In this document: piece after piece, positions 1 through 8,577 of the stretch
Position numbering within the stretch: the first letter of the stretch is position 1
How the letters are laid out: each line of letters opens with the position of its first letter
IMG/VR virus record: IMGVR_UViG_3300043446_003565
Location: 1 to 48,024 of that record
Source of the DNA: a virus
Direction: 5' to 3' (one strand)
Length of the DNA stretch: 48,024 bases
The notes under the pieces: model-generated
Seen by the model: only the letters and a program-made list of their open reading frames with translations
What the model was told of the DNA's origin: nothing
The model's database searches: none
Made by a program: the position numbers and the translations under genes

Positions 1-337
1 CCAGCTCGGTGATCTCCTCCTCGAGGAGCCACACGCCGACCAGCACCAGGCCGGTCGTTTCGATGGTGAAGGACCGCGCAGCCACGCGCCGCACGGCCCC
101 GCGCAGGTAGATCTGGCTGACGGGACAGCTGATCGTGGTGCCGTTGATCGTGGGCGGGGTGCCGGAGATCACCGCGCCGTCCTTGAAGACGGCATCGGCG
201 ATGCGCTTCAGGCGATCGATCAGGCCGCTCTGGATCTCGTTCAGCTCAGCCGACTGGAGGCCCTTGCCCGCGCGGAACAGGAGCTCGTCGTAGTTGTCGG
301 CAGAACTGAAGCGGTTGTAGTAGCCGGTCAGCGTCAT
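1..337 (-). CDS. Tail-fibre protein, N-terminal DUF4815-like part (cut by window edge)
   Basis: The reading frame starts at an ATG at 337, which overlaps the stop of the upstream gene (ATGA), and stays open to base 1. The visible 112 residues begin MTLTGYYNRF and contain the stretch around 'LLFRAGKGLQSAELNEIQS', which I recognise as the start of the DUF4815 family of phage tail/fibre proteins. The family is usually several hundred residues long, so most of that domain is not here. If the two window ends are joined directly, the codon at the junction is valine and the frame runs on through the ORF at 47381-48024, giving a protein of about 326 residues with a fibre-like C-terminus. Its place between gpI and the sheath fits the P2 gene H position. 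Family assignment is from recall; the join is inference. Confidence 0.65.
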   Translation of the reverse strand, partial: MTLTGYYNRFSSADNYDELLFRAGKGLQSAELNEIQSGLIDRLKRIADAVFKDGAVISGTPPTINGTTISCPVSQIYLRGAVRRVAARSFTIETTGLVLVGVWLLEEEITEL

Positions 338-822
338 CAGAAGGTCACCACAAAGTCGAACAGCTGCCGGGTCGTGATCTCCCGAATGATCGGCGCACGC
401 CGCTCCAGGACCAGCATGGTGCCGGGGGACTGGATCTGCTCGGGCGTGAGGTAGTACTGGCCAACGGGCACCCCGGCGGCGAGGACGGTGTCCAGGAAGA
501 TGGCCGTCTCCCGAATGGTGGACCCGACCCCCTCTGCAAACTCGAAGTGGAACTTGAAGTAGAGGTTGGGCGTCGGGGTTGAGCTGATGCTGAAGCGACC
601 TTCGGGGACGATGATGGCGCCGTTGGCGTCTGCGGTGCAGTACTCGACCTGGGTGGCCTTGCGTCGCCCGATCTCGGCTATCAGCGCGGTGGCGTTGGGC
701 GACGGCGCGGGGGGATTGTTGGTCCAGGCGGAGTTGCCCGTGCCCCATGCGAGGTGAGCGTCGCTGGCCTTGATGGCAGCGGCGATGGCTCTGCGGCCAG
801 ACAGTGTCAGGATTGCGGCCAT
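337..822 (-). CDS. Tail-fibre/baseplate-associated protein (gpH N-terminus-like)
   Basis: A 161-residue protein lying directly between the gpI-adhesin gene and the DUF4815-like fibre gene, with a 4-bp overlap at its 3' end. Its sequence (MAAILTLSGRRAIAAAIK..., then an aromatic '...YFKFHFEFAEGVGSTIRETAIFLD...' section) resembles the N-terminal attachment domains of P2-type tail fibres and related 'tail-collar fibre' proteins, which sit on the baseplate and hold the distal fibre. No signal peptide or membrane segment is visible. Position and composition support a structural role in the baseplate-fibre connection. I cannot name the family with certainty; DUF3751-like is the closest I can suggest. 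Confidence 0.55.
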   Translation of the reverse strand: MAAILTLSGRRAIAAAIKASDAHLAWGTGNSAWTNNPPAPSPNATALIAEIGRRKATQVEYCTADANGAIIVPEGRFSISSTPTPNLYFKFHFEFAEGVGSTIRETAIFLDTVLAAGVPVGQYYLTPEQIQSPGTMLVLERRAPIIREITTRQLFDFVVTF

Positions 823-886
823 CGCGCCTGCGCCTTTGCGGCCATTGTAGAGGCTGCCCGTGAGAGGGGCAGAGCGGAGAGGTTGG

Positions 887-3340
887 TCATGCTGTCAGCG
901 GAACCGGGAAGGGCTGCGTTGGCGGAGTGAATGGAGCGGTGTACCTGGCGACGTTCTTGGTGATCCGCACCTCATCGAAGTAACCCCAGAAGTAGCTTGT
1001 GGATCTCCCCCGTGACCCGAATGTGATCACTGCGTTGTCTATCGACTGAGAAGCGGTAAAGCTGAGCGCTTCTGTGCCGTTGAGATAGACCTTGTTGACG
1101 CCTGCGTTTCGGACGTAGGCAACGTGAACCCATGTGTTGATGGGCACAGTGATGGTGCTTGTTGCAGCAGTGCCGCCTATTTGCAGGTAGACCTTGCGGT
1201 CACTGTCCAAACTCAGCAGACAGCGACCTGACGCGTTATTGCTTTGCCATTGCGCACAGAGGGTCTGAAGAGTGCTGGTACCTGGCGTAACCGTGTTGTA
1301 GATCCAGAATTCGACCGTATGGTTCCCGGTGCCAAGTTTTGCACGATCGTCGGCGCAGAACAGACAGTCGAAGCCTGGGATGTAGACCGATGATCCGCCG
1401 AACTTGAACTGGTCGGTCTTGATCTTGACGTAGGTGCCGCCGTAATCCGTCGTGACAGATACGTTGTTCGTGCTGCTGTCGGTGAACGTCGAGCTGTTGT
1501 TGCTGCCATCCAGTTTCAGCAGCAGCGCCACGTTCGCGAACTCAGGATCGAACAGGCTGCCATCCATCGTGAAGGTGAATGGCGCTGATGTCGCGCTGTT
1601 GCCGAAGCTGTCAGATTGCGTCGCCGTGATCTGCTTGTTGCTGCCCTGCCCGATCGTCGTGACGTTGGCGGCGGTGAACGTGTAGGAGAACGCCCCGCTG
1701 CCGTTGATGGCCGTGGTGCCCAGCAACGTCGCGCCGTAGAAGATCGACGCCGTGTTGTTCGGATCGCCCGTGCCGGTGACCGCATAGTCGCCTGCGGCAT
1801 TGGTCACGATGCTGTCGGCGCCACCGACAGCGGTGATCGTCACAGGACCGATGGTGTAGAGCGAGAAGGTGAACGGAGCCGATGTGCCCACGTTGCCCAC
1901 AGCATCCGTCTGCGACGCCCGCACGGTCTTGCCGGCGCCCTGGCCGATGGTCGTGATGTTGGCTGGCGTCAAGGCGTAGGAGAACGCCCCGCTGCCATTC
2001 GCGGTTGTCGTGCCGAGTGTCGTGCCGCCACTGGTGATCGTCACCAGGAGGCCGGCCTCGCCTGTGCCGACCACCAGATTGTCGTTGGCCTGCAAGGTGA
2101 CGGTGCTGTCCGCTCCACCGACCGAGGTGATGGAGACCACCGGCGCTGCGGTGTCGATCACCAGGATGCCGGTCGGGTTGCCAGTGAACGCATCGAAGGG
2201 AGTGCCGAAGGCGCTCACGATCGTCGCGCCGTTTTTGGTGATCCCGATGGTCTGCAGATCGGAGGTCGAATCTGTCGCTCCCACGGTGTAGGTGAACACC
2301 AGCATCGTTGAGCCGCTGCCGGATGTGTATGGCGCAGAGCCACCAGAGTTCAGGACCAGCGAGGGCGTGCCGCCGCTGATGATGACGGCATCGGTCGTTG
2401 TGACCGTCAGCGTCACCACCGCGCCGGCCTTCAGCGTGCCGTCGCCATTGGTGATGCCGTTGCCGGTCGCCACAATCGACACCAGTTGCGGCGGGTCCAT
2501 GATCACCCTGCTGGATGCCACGACATTGACGTCAGGCCATTCAGTTGGCTGCCACGTGAATCCGCCCCACACCTGTCCCTCATACTGAACGCTGACGCCA
2601 TCCTGACCAGTCGTCGTGACGCCAGCCGAATAATTCAGGGTGTGCCATTCCTCGTCGATCAAGCTCTTGGAGAGGATGAAGCGATCGCTCATCTCCACCA
2701 ACGCACCCGACGCGTCGCTCACCGTGCTGGAAGCGCTGGCATCAGCCGACACCAGGCTGGAATGGATCTGCCCGTAGCTGATCTGAGGCCAGTCCGGCCG
2801 CGGCCGCACCCCGCTGTGATCGCTGAGCATTGCGCCGCCGCTCAGCAGGCTGTCGTCCAGGACGAACCGGCGGAAGTCGTAGACCGCATAGATCCGCTGC
2901 AGCCGGCTCCGAACCGGGCTGCTGATGCGCGCCACACCGACCATGTCGTCGATGATCTGCTCACCCGTTGTGGCGGCTTCCAGCCCCAGCTGGTACTCCG
3001 ACCAGCGGTAGCTGCCGCCTTCTGATTCCTCGACCAGGCCGGTCACGCCAATCCAGCTGAGCGCCAGATGGATCGCGCCAGGGGTCCCCCTGATCCGCTG
3101 CCACAGGATCCCTTCTGCCAACGCACGGCGCTGGTTGTTGCCGATGAACGGCAGGATCTCGCCGAGCCCGTACTCGAAGATCAGCCACGGGACGACGCTG
3201 TCGGGGATGTTCGTGCGCTTCGCCGTCCGGATCACCGGGACGGGCGGGCCCACGCGCTGCAGGTTCGATGTCGCCCTGGAGAGATTGCGCTCCAGGGGCG
3301 TGGCGTTCGGCGGCAGCAGGTCGAAGCGACTAGGTCTCAT
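887..3340 (-). CDS. I: Baseplate protein gpI fused to Ig-like repeats and a LamG-type lectin domain
   Basis: The first roughly 190 residues match P2 gpI-type baseplate proteins: MRPSRFDLLPPNATPLERNL, then 'PWLIFEYGLGEILPFIG' and 'TPGAIHLALSWIG'. It follows baseplate gene J with an ATGA overlap, as in P2. Ordinary gpI is about 180-200 residues; this one is 817. The extension holds an Ig/SwmB-like region (about 285-397), two similar Ig-like repeats (about 403-492 and 500-592, each containing GSGAFSY and TSAPFTF) and a C-terminal concanavalin/LamG-like domain (about 600-812, with 'HTVEFWIYNTV', 'NTWVHVAYVRN' and 'YFDEVRITKNVARYT'). The last motif is typical of carbohydrate-binding LamG domains. 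The fusion probably places a receptor-binding adhesin directly on the baseplate. Sequence from about 900 to 1500 looks less GC-rich than the neighbouring genes, suggesting module exchange. Confidence 0.88.
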   Translation of the reverse strand: MRPSRFDLLPPNATPLERNLSRATSNLQRVGPPVPVIRTAKRTNIPDSVVPWLIFEYGLGEILPFIGNNQRRALAEGILWQRIRGTPGAIHLALSWIGVTGLVEESEGGSYRWSEYQLGLEAATTGEQIIDDMVGVARISSPVRSRLQRIYAVYDFRRFVLDDSLLSGGAMLSDHSGVRPRPDWPQISYGQIHSSLVSADASASSTVSDASGALVEMSDRFILSKSLIDEEWHTLNYSAGVTTTGQDGVSVQYEGQVWGGFTWQPTEWPDVNVVASSRVIMDPPQLVSIVATGNGITNGDGTLKAGAVVTLTVTTTDAVIISGGTPSLVLNSGGSAPYTSGSGSTMLVFTYTVGATDSTSDLQTIGITKNGATIVSAFGTPFDAFTGNPTGILVIDTAAPVVSITSVGGADSTVTLQANDNLVVGTGEAGLLVTITSGGTTLGTTTANGSGAFSYALTPANITTIGQGAGKTVRASQTDAVGNVGTSAPFTFSLYTIGPVTITAVGGADSIVTNAAGDYAVTGTGDPNNTASIFYGATLLGTTAINGSGAFSYTFTAANVTTIGQGSNKQITATQSDSFGNSATSAPFTFTMDGSLFDPEFANVALLLKLDGSNNSSTFTDSSTNNVSVTTDYGGTYVKIKTDQFKFGGSSVYIPGFDCLFCADDRAKLGTGNHTVEFWIYNTVTPGTSTLQTLCAQWQSNNASGRCLLSLDSDRKVYLQIGGTAATSTITVPINTWVHVAYVRNAGVNKVYLNGTEALSFTASQSIDNAVITFGSRGRSTSYFWGYFDEVRITKNVARYTAPFTPPTQPFPVPLTA

Positions 3341-4176
3341 CGATCACGCCCCGCCATGGTGAGCGTGATGGAACCGAGCGCCGGGGCCTGGCTGGGGCCG
3401 CAGACTACATCAGCCGCCGGCTCGGTCAAGACCACGCGCTGCACTCCAGCGGGGTGCAGCTGGGCGATCAACCAGGAGCGGGTGACGTTCCAGCCAAGGC
3501 CGCTGGCGTTGTCGAAGGCGCTGGTCAGCCGATCCTCCAGGCCGTTGAAGACCTCGATGGGCGTTTCGGGGTAGAGCCACACCTCAGCGGTCACCGGCAC
3601 CTGGGTGATCGTCGCCGACGCCACCGTCACGGTGTCCGTGACGACCCGCACGTCGTCGCTCTGCAGGACGGTGTTGACGGCCGTCAGCAGATTGCTGTTC
3701 GCGGTTCCGTTGCCCTGGGTGGAGAGGATGTTGACCAGCACCTCCCCGGGCGCGGGCGAGCTCACGGCCGCATCGCGCACCAAGGGGCTGGCCGTCAGGG
3801 CCTGGTAGCGATACCAGGATGCGCCGCCGGCGGTGCTGCTGCCCATGATCCGCTCGATGGTGCGGGCCTGCAGCGCTTCGTCTGTCTCGCCGGTGAGGCG
3901 GGTGACGCCGTAGAAGGCGGCGAGGTTGTCGAGGTCACCGGCCGTCGCGTAGCGCAGCAGGGTGGCCCTGAGCGCATCGTTGACGCGCTGGCGCAGGATC
4001 AGCTCGCGGGCCGCCGCGACCTCGAGGATCTTCACCCCCGGGTCGCTCTCCAGGATCTCGGTGTAGGACGGGTCGCGGGCCTGCAGGTCGGCGATCATCG
4101 CCTGCAGGATCGCCTCGAAGGCCAGCTCCTCGATGATCGTGGGCTCTGGAATGCTGCTGAAGTCGATCGTCGCCAT
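3337..4176 (-). CDS. J: Baseplate assembly protein J
   Basis: A 279-residue member of the baseplate J family, which forms the wedge of the contractile-tail baseplate. Diagnostic features are 'EAILQAMIADLQARDPSYTEILESDPGVKILEVAAARELILRQRVNDALRA' near the N-terminus (read here in pieces), then 'ATAGDLDNLAAFYGV', and a C-terminal section beginning about residue 200 with the usual repeated alpha/beta pattern. Length is normal for the family (about 270-300). It overlaps gpW at its start (TGATG at 4176) and gpI at its end (ATGA at 3337), so translation is probably coupled through W-J-I. P2 gene order is conserved on both sides. Confidence 0.95.
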   Translation of the reverse strand: MATIDFSSIPEPTIIEELAFEAILQAMIADLQARDPSYTEILESDPGVKILEVAAARELILRQRVNDALRATLLRYATAGDLDNLAAFYGVTRLTGETDEALQARTIERIMGSSTAGGASWYRYQALTASPLVRDAAVSSPAPGEVLVNILSTQGNGTANSNLLTAVNTVLQSDDVRVVTDTVTVASATITQVPVTAEVWLYPETPIEVFNGLEDRLTSAFDNASGLGWNVTRSWLIAQLHPAGVQRVVLTEPAADVVCGPSQAPALGSITLTMAGRDR

Positions 4177-4514
4177 CAGACCACCAGCCCCTCGATCTGA
4201 ATCCGCTCGCCGTTGAGCAGGTAGTACCCGACCAGGCTAAGGGCGATCTGACCCTCAGAGCTCACGTTGTCGATGATGATCTGCTCCAGGCGCAGGCGCG
4301 GCTCCCAGCGGTCGAGGGCTTCAGCGGTCGCCGCCACCATCTCGGAGACCAGGCTGTCGTTGATCGGTCGGTCGACGAGGCGCGGCAGGCGACTGCCGTA
4401 GTCGCGCCGGTGCACGCGCGTGCCGATCGGGGTGGAGAGGATGTCCTGGATGGACTGGCGGAGATGATCGAACCCGCCGATGGCAGCCCCGGTTGTGCGG
4501 CTCATGCCGGCCAT
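4176..4514 (-). CDS. W: Baseplate assembly protein W (gp25/lysozyme-like fold family)
   Basis: 112 residues with the hallmark of the GPW/gp25 family: 'ILSTPIGTRVHRRDYGSRLPRLVDRP' at about residues 25-50, followed by 'TAEALDRWEPRLRLEQI'. In P2 and T4 this protein (W, gp25) joins the baseplate wedge to the sheath initiator. The likely translation start is the second Met (MSRTTGAAIGG) or the first; both are in frame and 9 bp apart. The gene lies 10 bp downstream of the spike gene V and overlaps J by TGATG. Confidence 0.94.
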   Translation of the reverse strand: MAGMSRTTGAAIGGFDHLRQSIQDILSTPIGTRVHRRDYGSRLPRLVDRPINDSLVSEMVAATAEALDRWEPRLRLEQIIIDNVSSEGQIALSLVGYYLLNGERIQIEGLVV

Positions 4515-4524
4515 GGTCTACCTC

Positions 4525-5043
4525 CTACGGGTTCAGATCGATTGGAGCTCCCACCAGCTTGAGGTTACCTGCCGCCTCGATCTCGATGTTGCCGGTGGCC
4601 TTGATCTTGATGTTGCCCTTCACGTCCAGCAGGAGGGTGTGAGTCTCCCGGTCGTATTCGACGACGGTGCCATCGTCATAGGTGCGGCGCTCCAGGCCGG
4701 CACGATCGCCGTTGGCATTGCCATCGGAGAACAGGCCGGGGATGGCGACGCCATTGGCCAGCTCACCCGACGGGGCCAGGATCATCACCACCTCCCCCAC
4801 CTCGGGGGGATCCCACACCCGGTCCTTGCCAGCCCGGGGGGTGAACCATGGCATCCAGTCGGTGAGGATCTCGCCGTCCTGAAGGGCGACACGGATGGCG
4901 GGGAAGCCGGCGGTCTCGCCCGTGTAATCGGCCTCCGAGACGGTGCCGTAGCGGGCGATGTTCGCCAGCCTGCGGGCGTGGTCCGTGTTCTCCGGCGAAC
5001 CGACGCCAGCGGTGAGCTGATCCGATCGGTTGACGCCAAGCAT
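4525..5043 (-). CDS. V: Baseplate spike protein V
   Basis: 172 residues of the phage baseplate assembly protein V family. An OB-fold region runs from about residue 20 to 115 ('ARRLANIARYGTVSEADY', 'WDPPEVGEVVMILAPSGEL', 'GVAIPGLFSDGNAN'). A C-terminal beta-stranded spike stem follows, with short repeats 'VKGNIKIKATGNIEIEAAG', typical of the trimeric puncturing needle. It acts at the tip of the tail tube; the PAAR protein encoded at 36991-37281 is the natural cap for this needle. The start overlaps the stop of the connector gene upstream. Length is close to P2 gpV (211) but shorter at the C-terminus. Confidence 0.93.
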   Translation of the reverse strand: MLGVNRSDQLTAGVGSPENTDHARRLANIARYGTVSEADYTGETAGFPAIRVALQDGEILTDWMPWFTPRAGKDRVWDPPEVGEVVMILAPSGELANGVAIPGLFSDGNANGDRAGLERRTYDDGTVVEYDRETHTLLLDVKGNIKIKATGNIEIEAAGNLKLVGAPIDLNP

Positions 5044-5372
5044 CAGGCGGTCTGCCAGAGGTAGCGAACGACCGCGGGGATCTCCAGGCCGACGGGCACA
5101 GCCGTGGCTTCCTTCAGCAGGAGCTGCGAGGCGAGCATGTGGATGCCGTGGCGGATCCCGTGGCAGGCGGTCTCACCGATGGGCCGGCCAGTGGTGGCCG
5201 TGGCGGCCTCCTTGGCCAGCTCCAGGGCGATGCTCAGCCGGTCGCGGTCGGGCTCCTCGAGCTCCATGAACTCGGCGAGGCTGTCGACGTTCAGCGGCAG
5301 GTCTTGGGTCGCCGGGGCGTCGATGACCTGCTCTGCTTCGGACTCGGTCTGCGGGCGCTTGCGGGTGGTCAT
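5043..5372 (-). CDS. Putative head-tail connector (HK97 gp6-like)
   Basis: 109 residues. The section 'EEPDRDRLSIALELAKEAATATTGRPIG' followed by a helical stretch 'GIRHGIHMLASQLLLKEATAVP' and the C-terminal 'IPAVVRYLWQTA' has the layout of gp6-type head-tail connectors (DNA-packaging adaptor family): two helices, a TGR-type turn and a tail that docks on the portal ring. The gene overlaps its upstream neighbour at 5372 and V at 5043. The first roughly 30 residues are polar and probably disordered. Assignment rests on pattern and position, so moderate confidence. Confidence 0.6.
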   Translation of the reverse strand: MTTRKRPQTESEAEQVIDAPATQDLPLNVDSLAEFMELEEPDRDRLSIALELAKEAATATTGRPIGETACHGIRHGIHMLASQLLLKEATAVPVGLEIPAVVRYLWQTA

Positions 5373-5977
5373 CAGTTGATCGGCTCCTCTTGAGAGAACA
5401 GTTCGGCCGTCCCGATCGGGCAGACCTCGCCGGTGTTGTTGGCTGGGCAGCCAGGTGTTACCTGGCCTCCAGGGTAAGCGCCACTGCGCTCCAGTGGACC
5501 GTCACCAGCGGCCGCGTCGACGTCGACGTAGGGGTTGCTGCAGGAGCGGTAGGGCGTGGTGTAGTCGACGCTGTAGCGGAGGGTGAGAGCAGCGGTTGCC
5601 AGGCTGCCGTCGAACTCGGGATCCGACATGTCGGAGTCGACGAGGAACGGATCGGTGGACTCGAAGCCAGGGATGGTCCAGGTCTGCAGCGCAGCTTCCA
5701 CCTGGTCGGCCATGGTGTCCAGGTCTGCGTCGATGTCGTCGAAGGACTGAGCGACGACGACGACGGAGACGATGCAGCGCCGCTTCTCGTACCCATTCCA
5801 GCCGGAGTCGCTGCGGTCCAGGACCTGCTCGGGTTCGCGGGTGTGAACGATGATGGCCGGCAGCTCGGGCTCCTCGACGGGCATGAGGCGGCCAGAGTGA
5901 ACGCGTTCCTCAGCGGCGGTCGCGTCCTTGAGGCGATCGACGAAGGCGCTGCGGAGCTGAGTGCGGCGGTGGGTCAT
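5372..5977 (-). CDS. Putative tail terminator/completion protein
   Basis: 201 residues starting MTHRRTQLRSAFVDRLKDAT, then 'LPAIIVHTREPEQVLDRSDSGWNGYEKRRCIVSVVVVAQ' and 'ADLDTMADQVEAAL'. This alpha/beta layout is that of lambda gpU-like minor tail or tail terminator proteins, which cap the tail tube before it joins the head. The C-terminal 60 residues contain five Cys (SCSN, GCPANNTGEVCPIG) and look like a small extra module whose role I cannot name. It overlaps the repeat protein upstream by ATGA at 5974-5977. Confidence 0.55.
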   Translation of the reverse strand: MTHRRTQLRSAFVDRLKDATAAEERVHSGRLMPVEEPELPAIIVHTREPEQVLDRSDSGWNGYEKRRCIVSVVVVAQSFDDIDADLDTMADQVEAALQTWTIPGFESTDPFLVDSDMSDPEFDGSLATAALTLRYSVDYTTPYRSCSNPYVDVDAAAGDGPLERSGAYPGGQVTPGCPANNTGEVCPIGTAELFSQEEPIN

Positions 5978-8277
5978 GAGAGAGCAGCGATCTGGTCGCC
6001 AGTGGTTTCAACGGTGGCGCAGTTGGCGACCCGGTTCAACTCTGGTGTCAGCTCCTCGCGCACGGCCTCGGCGATCTCCGGGCCGGTGGGCACGTCGGGC
6101 GCGTTGGTGAGCGTGGTGGTGGTGTCAGTGAGCGTGACCCGGGCCAGCGTCCCGCCGGGCGCCAGGCGACTGCTGACGGTGACATCGATGCGGCTCAGCT
6201 CTGTGCTCAGCTCTGTGCGGACCTGGGAGGCAATCTGCGATGGCGTCGGCACCGTGGGCGCATTGGTCAGCGTGTCGACCGTGCCACCAGTGATGGTGCG
6301 ACTCACGGCCGACCACACCGCTGAGGCGATGGTGGAGCTGTTGTCGATGGCTGTGGTCAGTGTGCGGGTGGCAGCGGACCACACGGCTGAGGCGATGGTG
6401 GAGGCGCTCGGCGGTGTCGTGTAACCGCTGGTGGCCAGCCGGCTGCTGACCGTTACGTCCAGGTTGGCCAGCTCTGGAGACAGCTCAGAACGCACTGCTG
6501 AGGCGTTGGCCGCTGCAGTTGGCGGCGCGGTGTAGGCCGAGGCAGCGAGGCGTGTGGCGAGCGTGCCGCCGTTGCGCTCCAGGTCGGTGCGGATGGCGGC
6601 CACCAGCGCAATCTGGTCGATGTTCTGGTTGCCGATGGCGCCGACGATGGCGTTCAGGATTGCCTGACCGTCGTTCTCGTTGAGAATGCTCTGCTCAACA
6701 GCGGTGGCGATCGCCTGCCGCTCGGCGGTGGTAAGGCTGTAGCCGGTGCGATCGAGGGCCGAGTTGACAGCCGTGGCAATCGCGGCGGCAGTGGGTGGCG
6801 TGCTGTAGCTGCTGGCGGCCAGCCTGGTGCTGATGGCAGCATCGAGGCGGGCCAATTCAATCGCCAGCTCTGTGCGGACCTGGGAGGCGATCTGCGCAGC
6901 GCTGGGGACGCTCGGCGGGTTGGTGAGGGTGTCGACCGTGCCGCCAGTGACGGTGCGACCAGAGGCGTAGGACCAGACAGCAGCGGCGACGGTGGCGGAG
7001 TTGTCGATCGCGGTGGTGAGCGTGCGGGTTGCAGCTCCCCAGACAGCAGCAGCGATGCTGGCAGCCGTCGGCGGCACGGTGTAGTCGGCGCTGGCCAGAC
7101 GGCTCAGCACGTTGGTGTTGATCGTCGTCTGACCGCTGCTCAATCCAGAGAGCTGCGTGTCCAGGTTGGCGCTGCTCATCCCCAAAGCGCTGCGGATGTT
7201 TGCTGCGGTGATTGTCGCGGTGCCAACAGTATTGTCAACAGGAACGCCAGACACGACAGATCCCGCTGGTGGAACAGCGCATGTGCCGGTTTTTACGTTA
7301 GTCAAGTATTTTACGCCCGCTCTTACGTCGGATGGTTGCGGAATGCTATCAAAATAAGCATTTGGTGGCCTCAGGGAGATGTAGCTCCTGTCTGGCACGC
7401 TAAAGTTAATGATTTCAGATCCAAGCATTACGTACTCAATAGAAGCAATGGCGGACTGCAAAATGAGAACACGCGCGCAATAAACGGCTGCAATGCCTGA
7501 TGTGGCAGCGCCAGCGCCAGTTGCGTAGTACGGCACCAATGGGCCAGTTACCGCTGTCACCTGACTCACGCTTGCGCCAATCACTGCGTTATTGGTTGAG
7601 CTGGCATAGCAGCCGCCAACGATCGTGACAGTGCCGTCTCCAAGATTGTTGACCGCAGGATAGACGCCTGCGTAGCAGTTGCCTGTTATGTTAATCGTGC
7701 CGGTTGAACCGTTGTAGACGCACTGCGCGTTGACGACTACCGATGGGCCGGTACAGTTACCTGTTATGTTGACGGTGCCAGTGCTCAGGTTCAGGAGTGC
7801 ATAACTCCTGTTGCCGTTGAGATTGCCTGTAATATTAACTGTGCTGACGTTAGACAACCTGACCGTTACCCCAGCGGTGACGCCTGTAGGTCCGTCGATC
7901 TGCCCAGATATATTAAGTGTTCCGGTGCCGTTGTGCTGAATTGTGTAATTAGCGGCACTTGATCCGGTGTGCGAGACGTTTCCAACGATCGATAGAACGC
8001 TTTGCTCACCGGCGTGCGTACAGGTGAGAAGCGTTGAGCTGCTCTGAATTAGGTTGGCTTCAATCGTGAAACCGCCTGCTGCTACAGAGAACCCGCCCGA
8101 TGCTGTCGTAACACCCGTCGCCAGGCTGTTGCGCAGGCTTAGAACCTTGATGCTCTGATTGATGGTTACAGTGAAACCGTTGCTATAGACATCATCATCT
8201 ACAGCCGGCAGGGTCCCACCGTTCCATGTAGCCGTAGCGCTCCAGTTGCCTGTAGCAACAGCCCAACGAATCGCCAT
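5974..8277 (-). CDS. Large repeat-rich virion surface protein (beta-helix-like N-part, 'AVW' repeats in C-part)
   Basis: 767 residues. The N-terminus 'GNWSATATWNGGTLPAVDDDVYSNGFTVTIN' is typical of secreted or virion beta-stranded proteins. Residues about 60-240 hold short repeats around 'TGTVNITGNC', suggesting a right-handed beta-helix. Residues about 399-489 and 618-709 are a roughly 90-residue repeat ('PPTAASIAAAVW...ATRTLTTAIDNS...GGTVDTLTN'), giving a DNA repeat between 6811-7083 and 6151-6426. Such 'AIASAVW' repeats occur in head decoration and fibre-like proteins of several myophages. The region 7150-8277 is visibly richer in A and T than the flanks. The location among head-tail genes suggests a capsid- or neck-attached fibre. 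No catalytic motif was seen. Confidence 0.65.
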   Translation of the reverse strand: MAIRWAVATGNWSATATWNGGTLPAVDDDVYSNGFTVTINQSIKVLSLRNSLATGVTTASGGFSVAAGGFTIEANLIQSSSTLLTCTHAGEQSVLSIVGNVSHTGSSAANYTIQHNGTGTLNISGQIDGPTGVTAGVTVRLSNVSTVNITGNLNGNRSYALLNLSTGTVNITGNCTGPSVVVNAQCVYNGSTGTINITGNCYAGVYPAVNNLGDGTVTIVGGCYASSTNNAVIGASVSQVTAVTGPLVPYYATGAGAATSGIAAVYCARVLILQSAIASIEYVMLGSEIINFSVPDRSYISLRPPNAYFDSIPQPSDVRAGVKYLTNVKTGTCAVPPAGSVVSGVPVDNTVGTATITAANIRSALGMSSANLDTQLSGLSSGQTTINTNVLSRLASADYTVPPTAASIAAAVWGAATRTLTTAIDNSATVAAAVWSYASGRTVTGGTVDTLTNPPSVPSAAQIASQVRTELAIELARLDAAISTRLAASSYSTPPTAAAIATAVNSALDRTGYSLTTAERQAIATAVEQSILNENDGQAILNAIVGAIGNQNIDQIALVAAIRTDLERNGGTLATRLAASAYTAPPTAAANASAVRSELSPELANLDVTVSSRLATSGYTTPPSASTIASAVWSAATRTLTTAIDNSSTIASAVWSAVSRTITGGTVDTLTNAPTVPTPSQIASQVRTELSTELSRIDVTVSSRLAPGGTLARVTLTDTTTTLTNAPDVPTGPEIAEAVREELTPELNRVANCATVETTGDQIAALS

Positions 8278-8280
8278 CGC

Positions 8281-8574
8281 TCAAAGCCCCTTCACGTCGA
8301 TGAACCGTTGTGCGGCGGCTTCCAGCGTGCTCAGAAACTCGGCCACCGCTGGATCGCCCGTAGCCGTCTCCAGCGCATCGCCATAGACCACCGCCTCCGC
8401 CGCATCATGCAGCGGCTCTGGGCCTTCCTCCCCCACTCGATACGGCGTCAGCCGCACGGCAATGCTCACCCCAATGCCATCCGTGTTCCACATCGGCGAC
8501 AGCGCCAGGTTGGCGGCCAGCTTGTCATAGACCTTGCCGTCGCGTTCGATCGGTTTGCTGGTCGTGATTGCCAT
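8281..8574 (-). CDS. Hypothetical virion-region protein
   Basis: 97 residues, MAITTSKPIERDGKVYDKL..., containing 'WNTDGIGVSIAVRLTPYRVGEEG' and a helical C-terminus 'AEFLSTLEAAAQRFIDVKGL'. I do not recognise the family. It is packed between the repeat protein (3-bp gap) and another small gene (3-bp gap) in the head-completion region. It is therefore likely to be a small structural or assembly protein made with the repeat protein, perhaps its chaperone or anchor. That role is inferred from position only. Confidence 0.6.
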   Translation of the reverse strand: MAITTSKPIERDGKVYDKLAANLALSPMWNTDGIGVSIAVRLTPYRVGEEGPEPLHDAAEAVVYGDALETATGDPAVAEFLSTLEAAAQRFIDVKGL

Positions 8575-8577
8575 GGC

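Noticed and set aside
6151-7083. The roughly 90-codon DNA repeat as a mobile element
   Set aside because: The repeat is in frame inside one gene and encodes a repeated protein domain; there are no inverted ends, target duplications or transposase.
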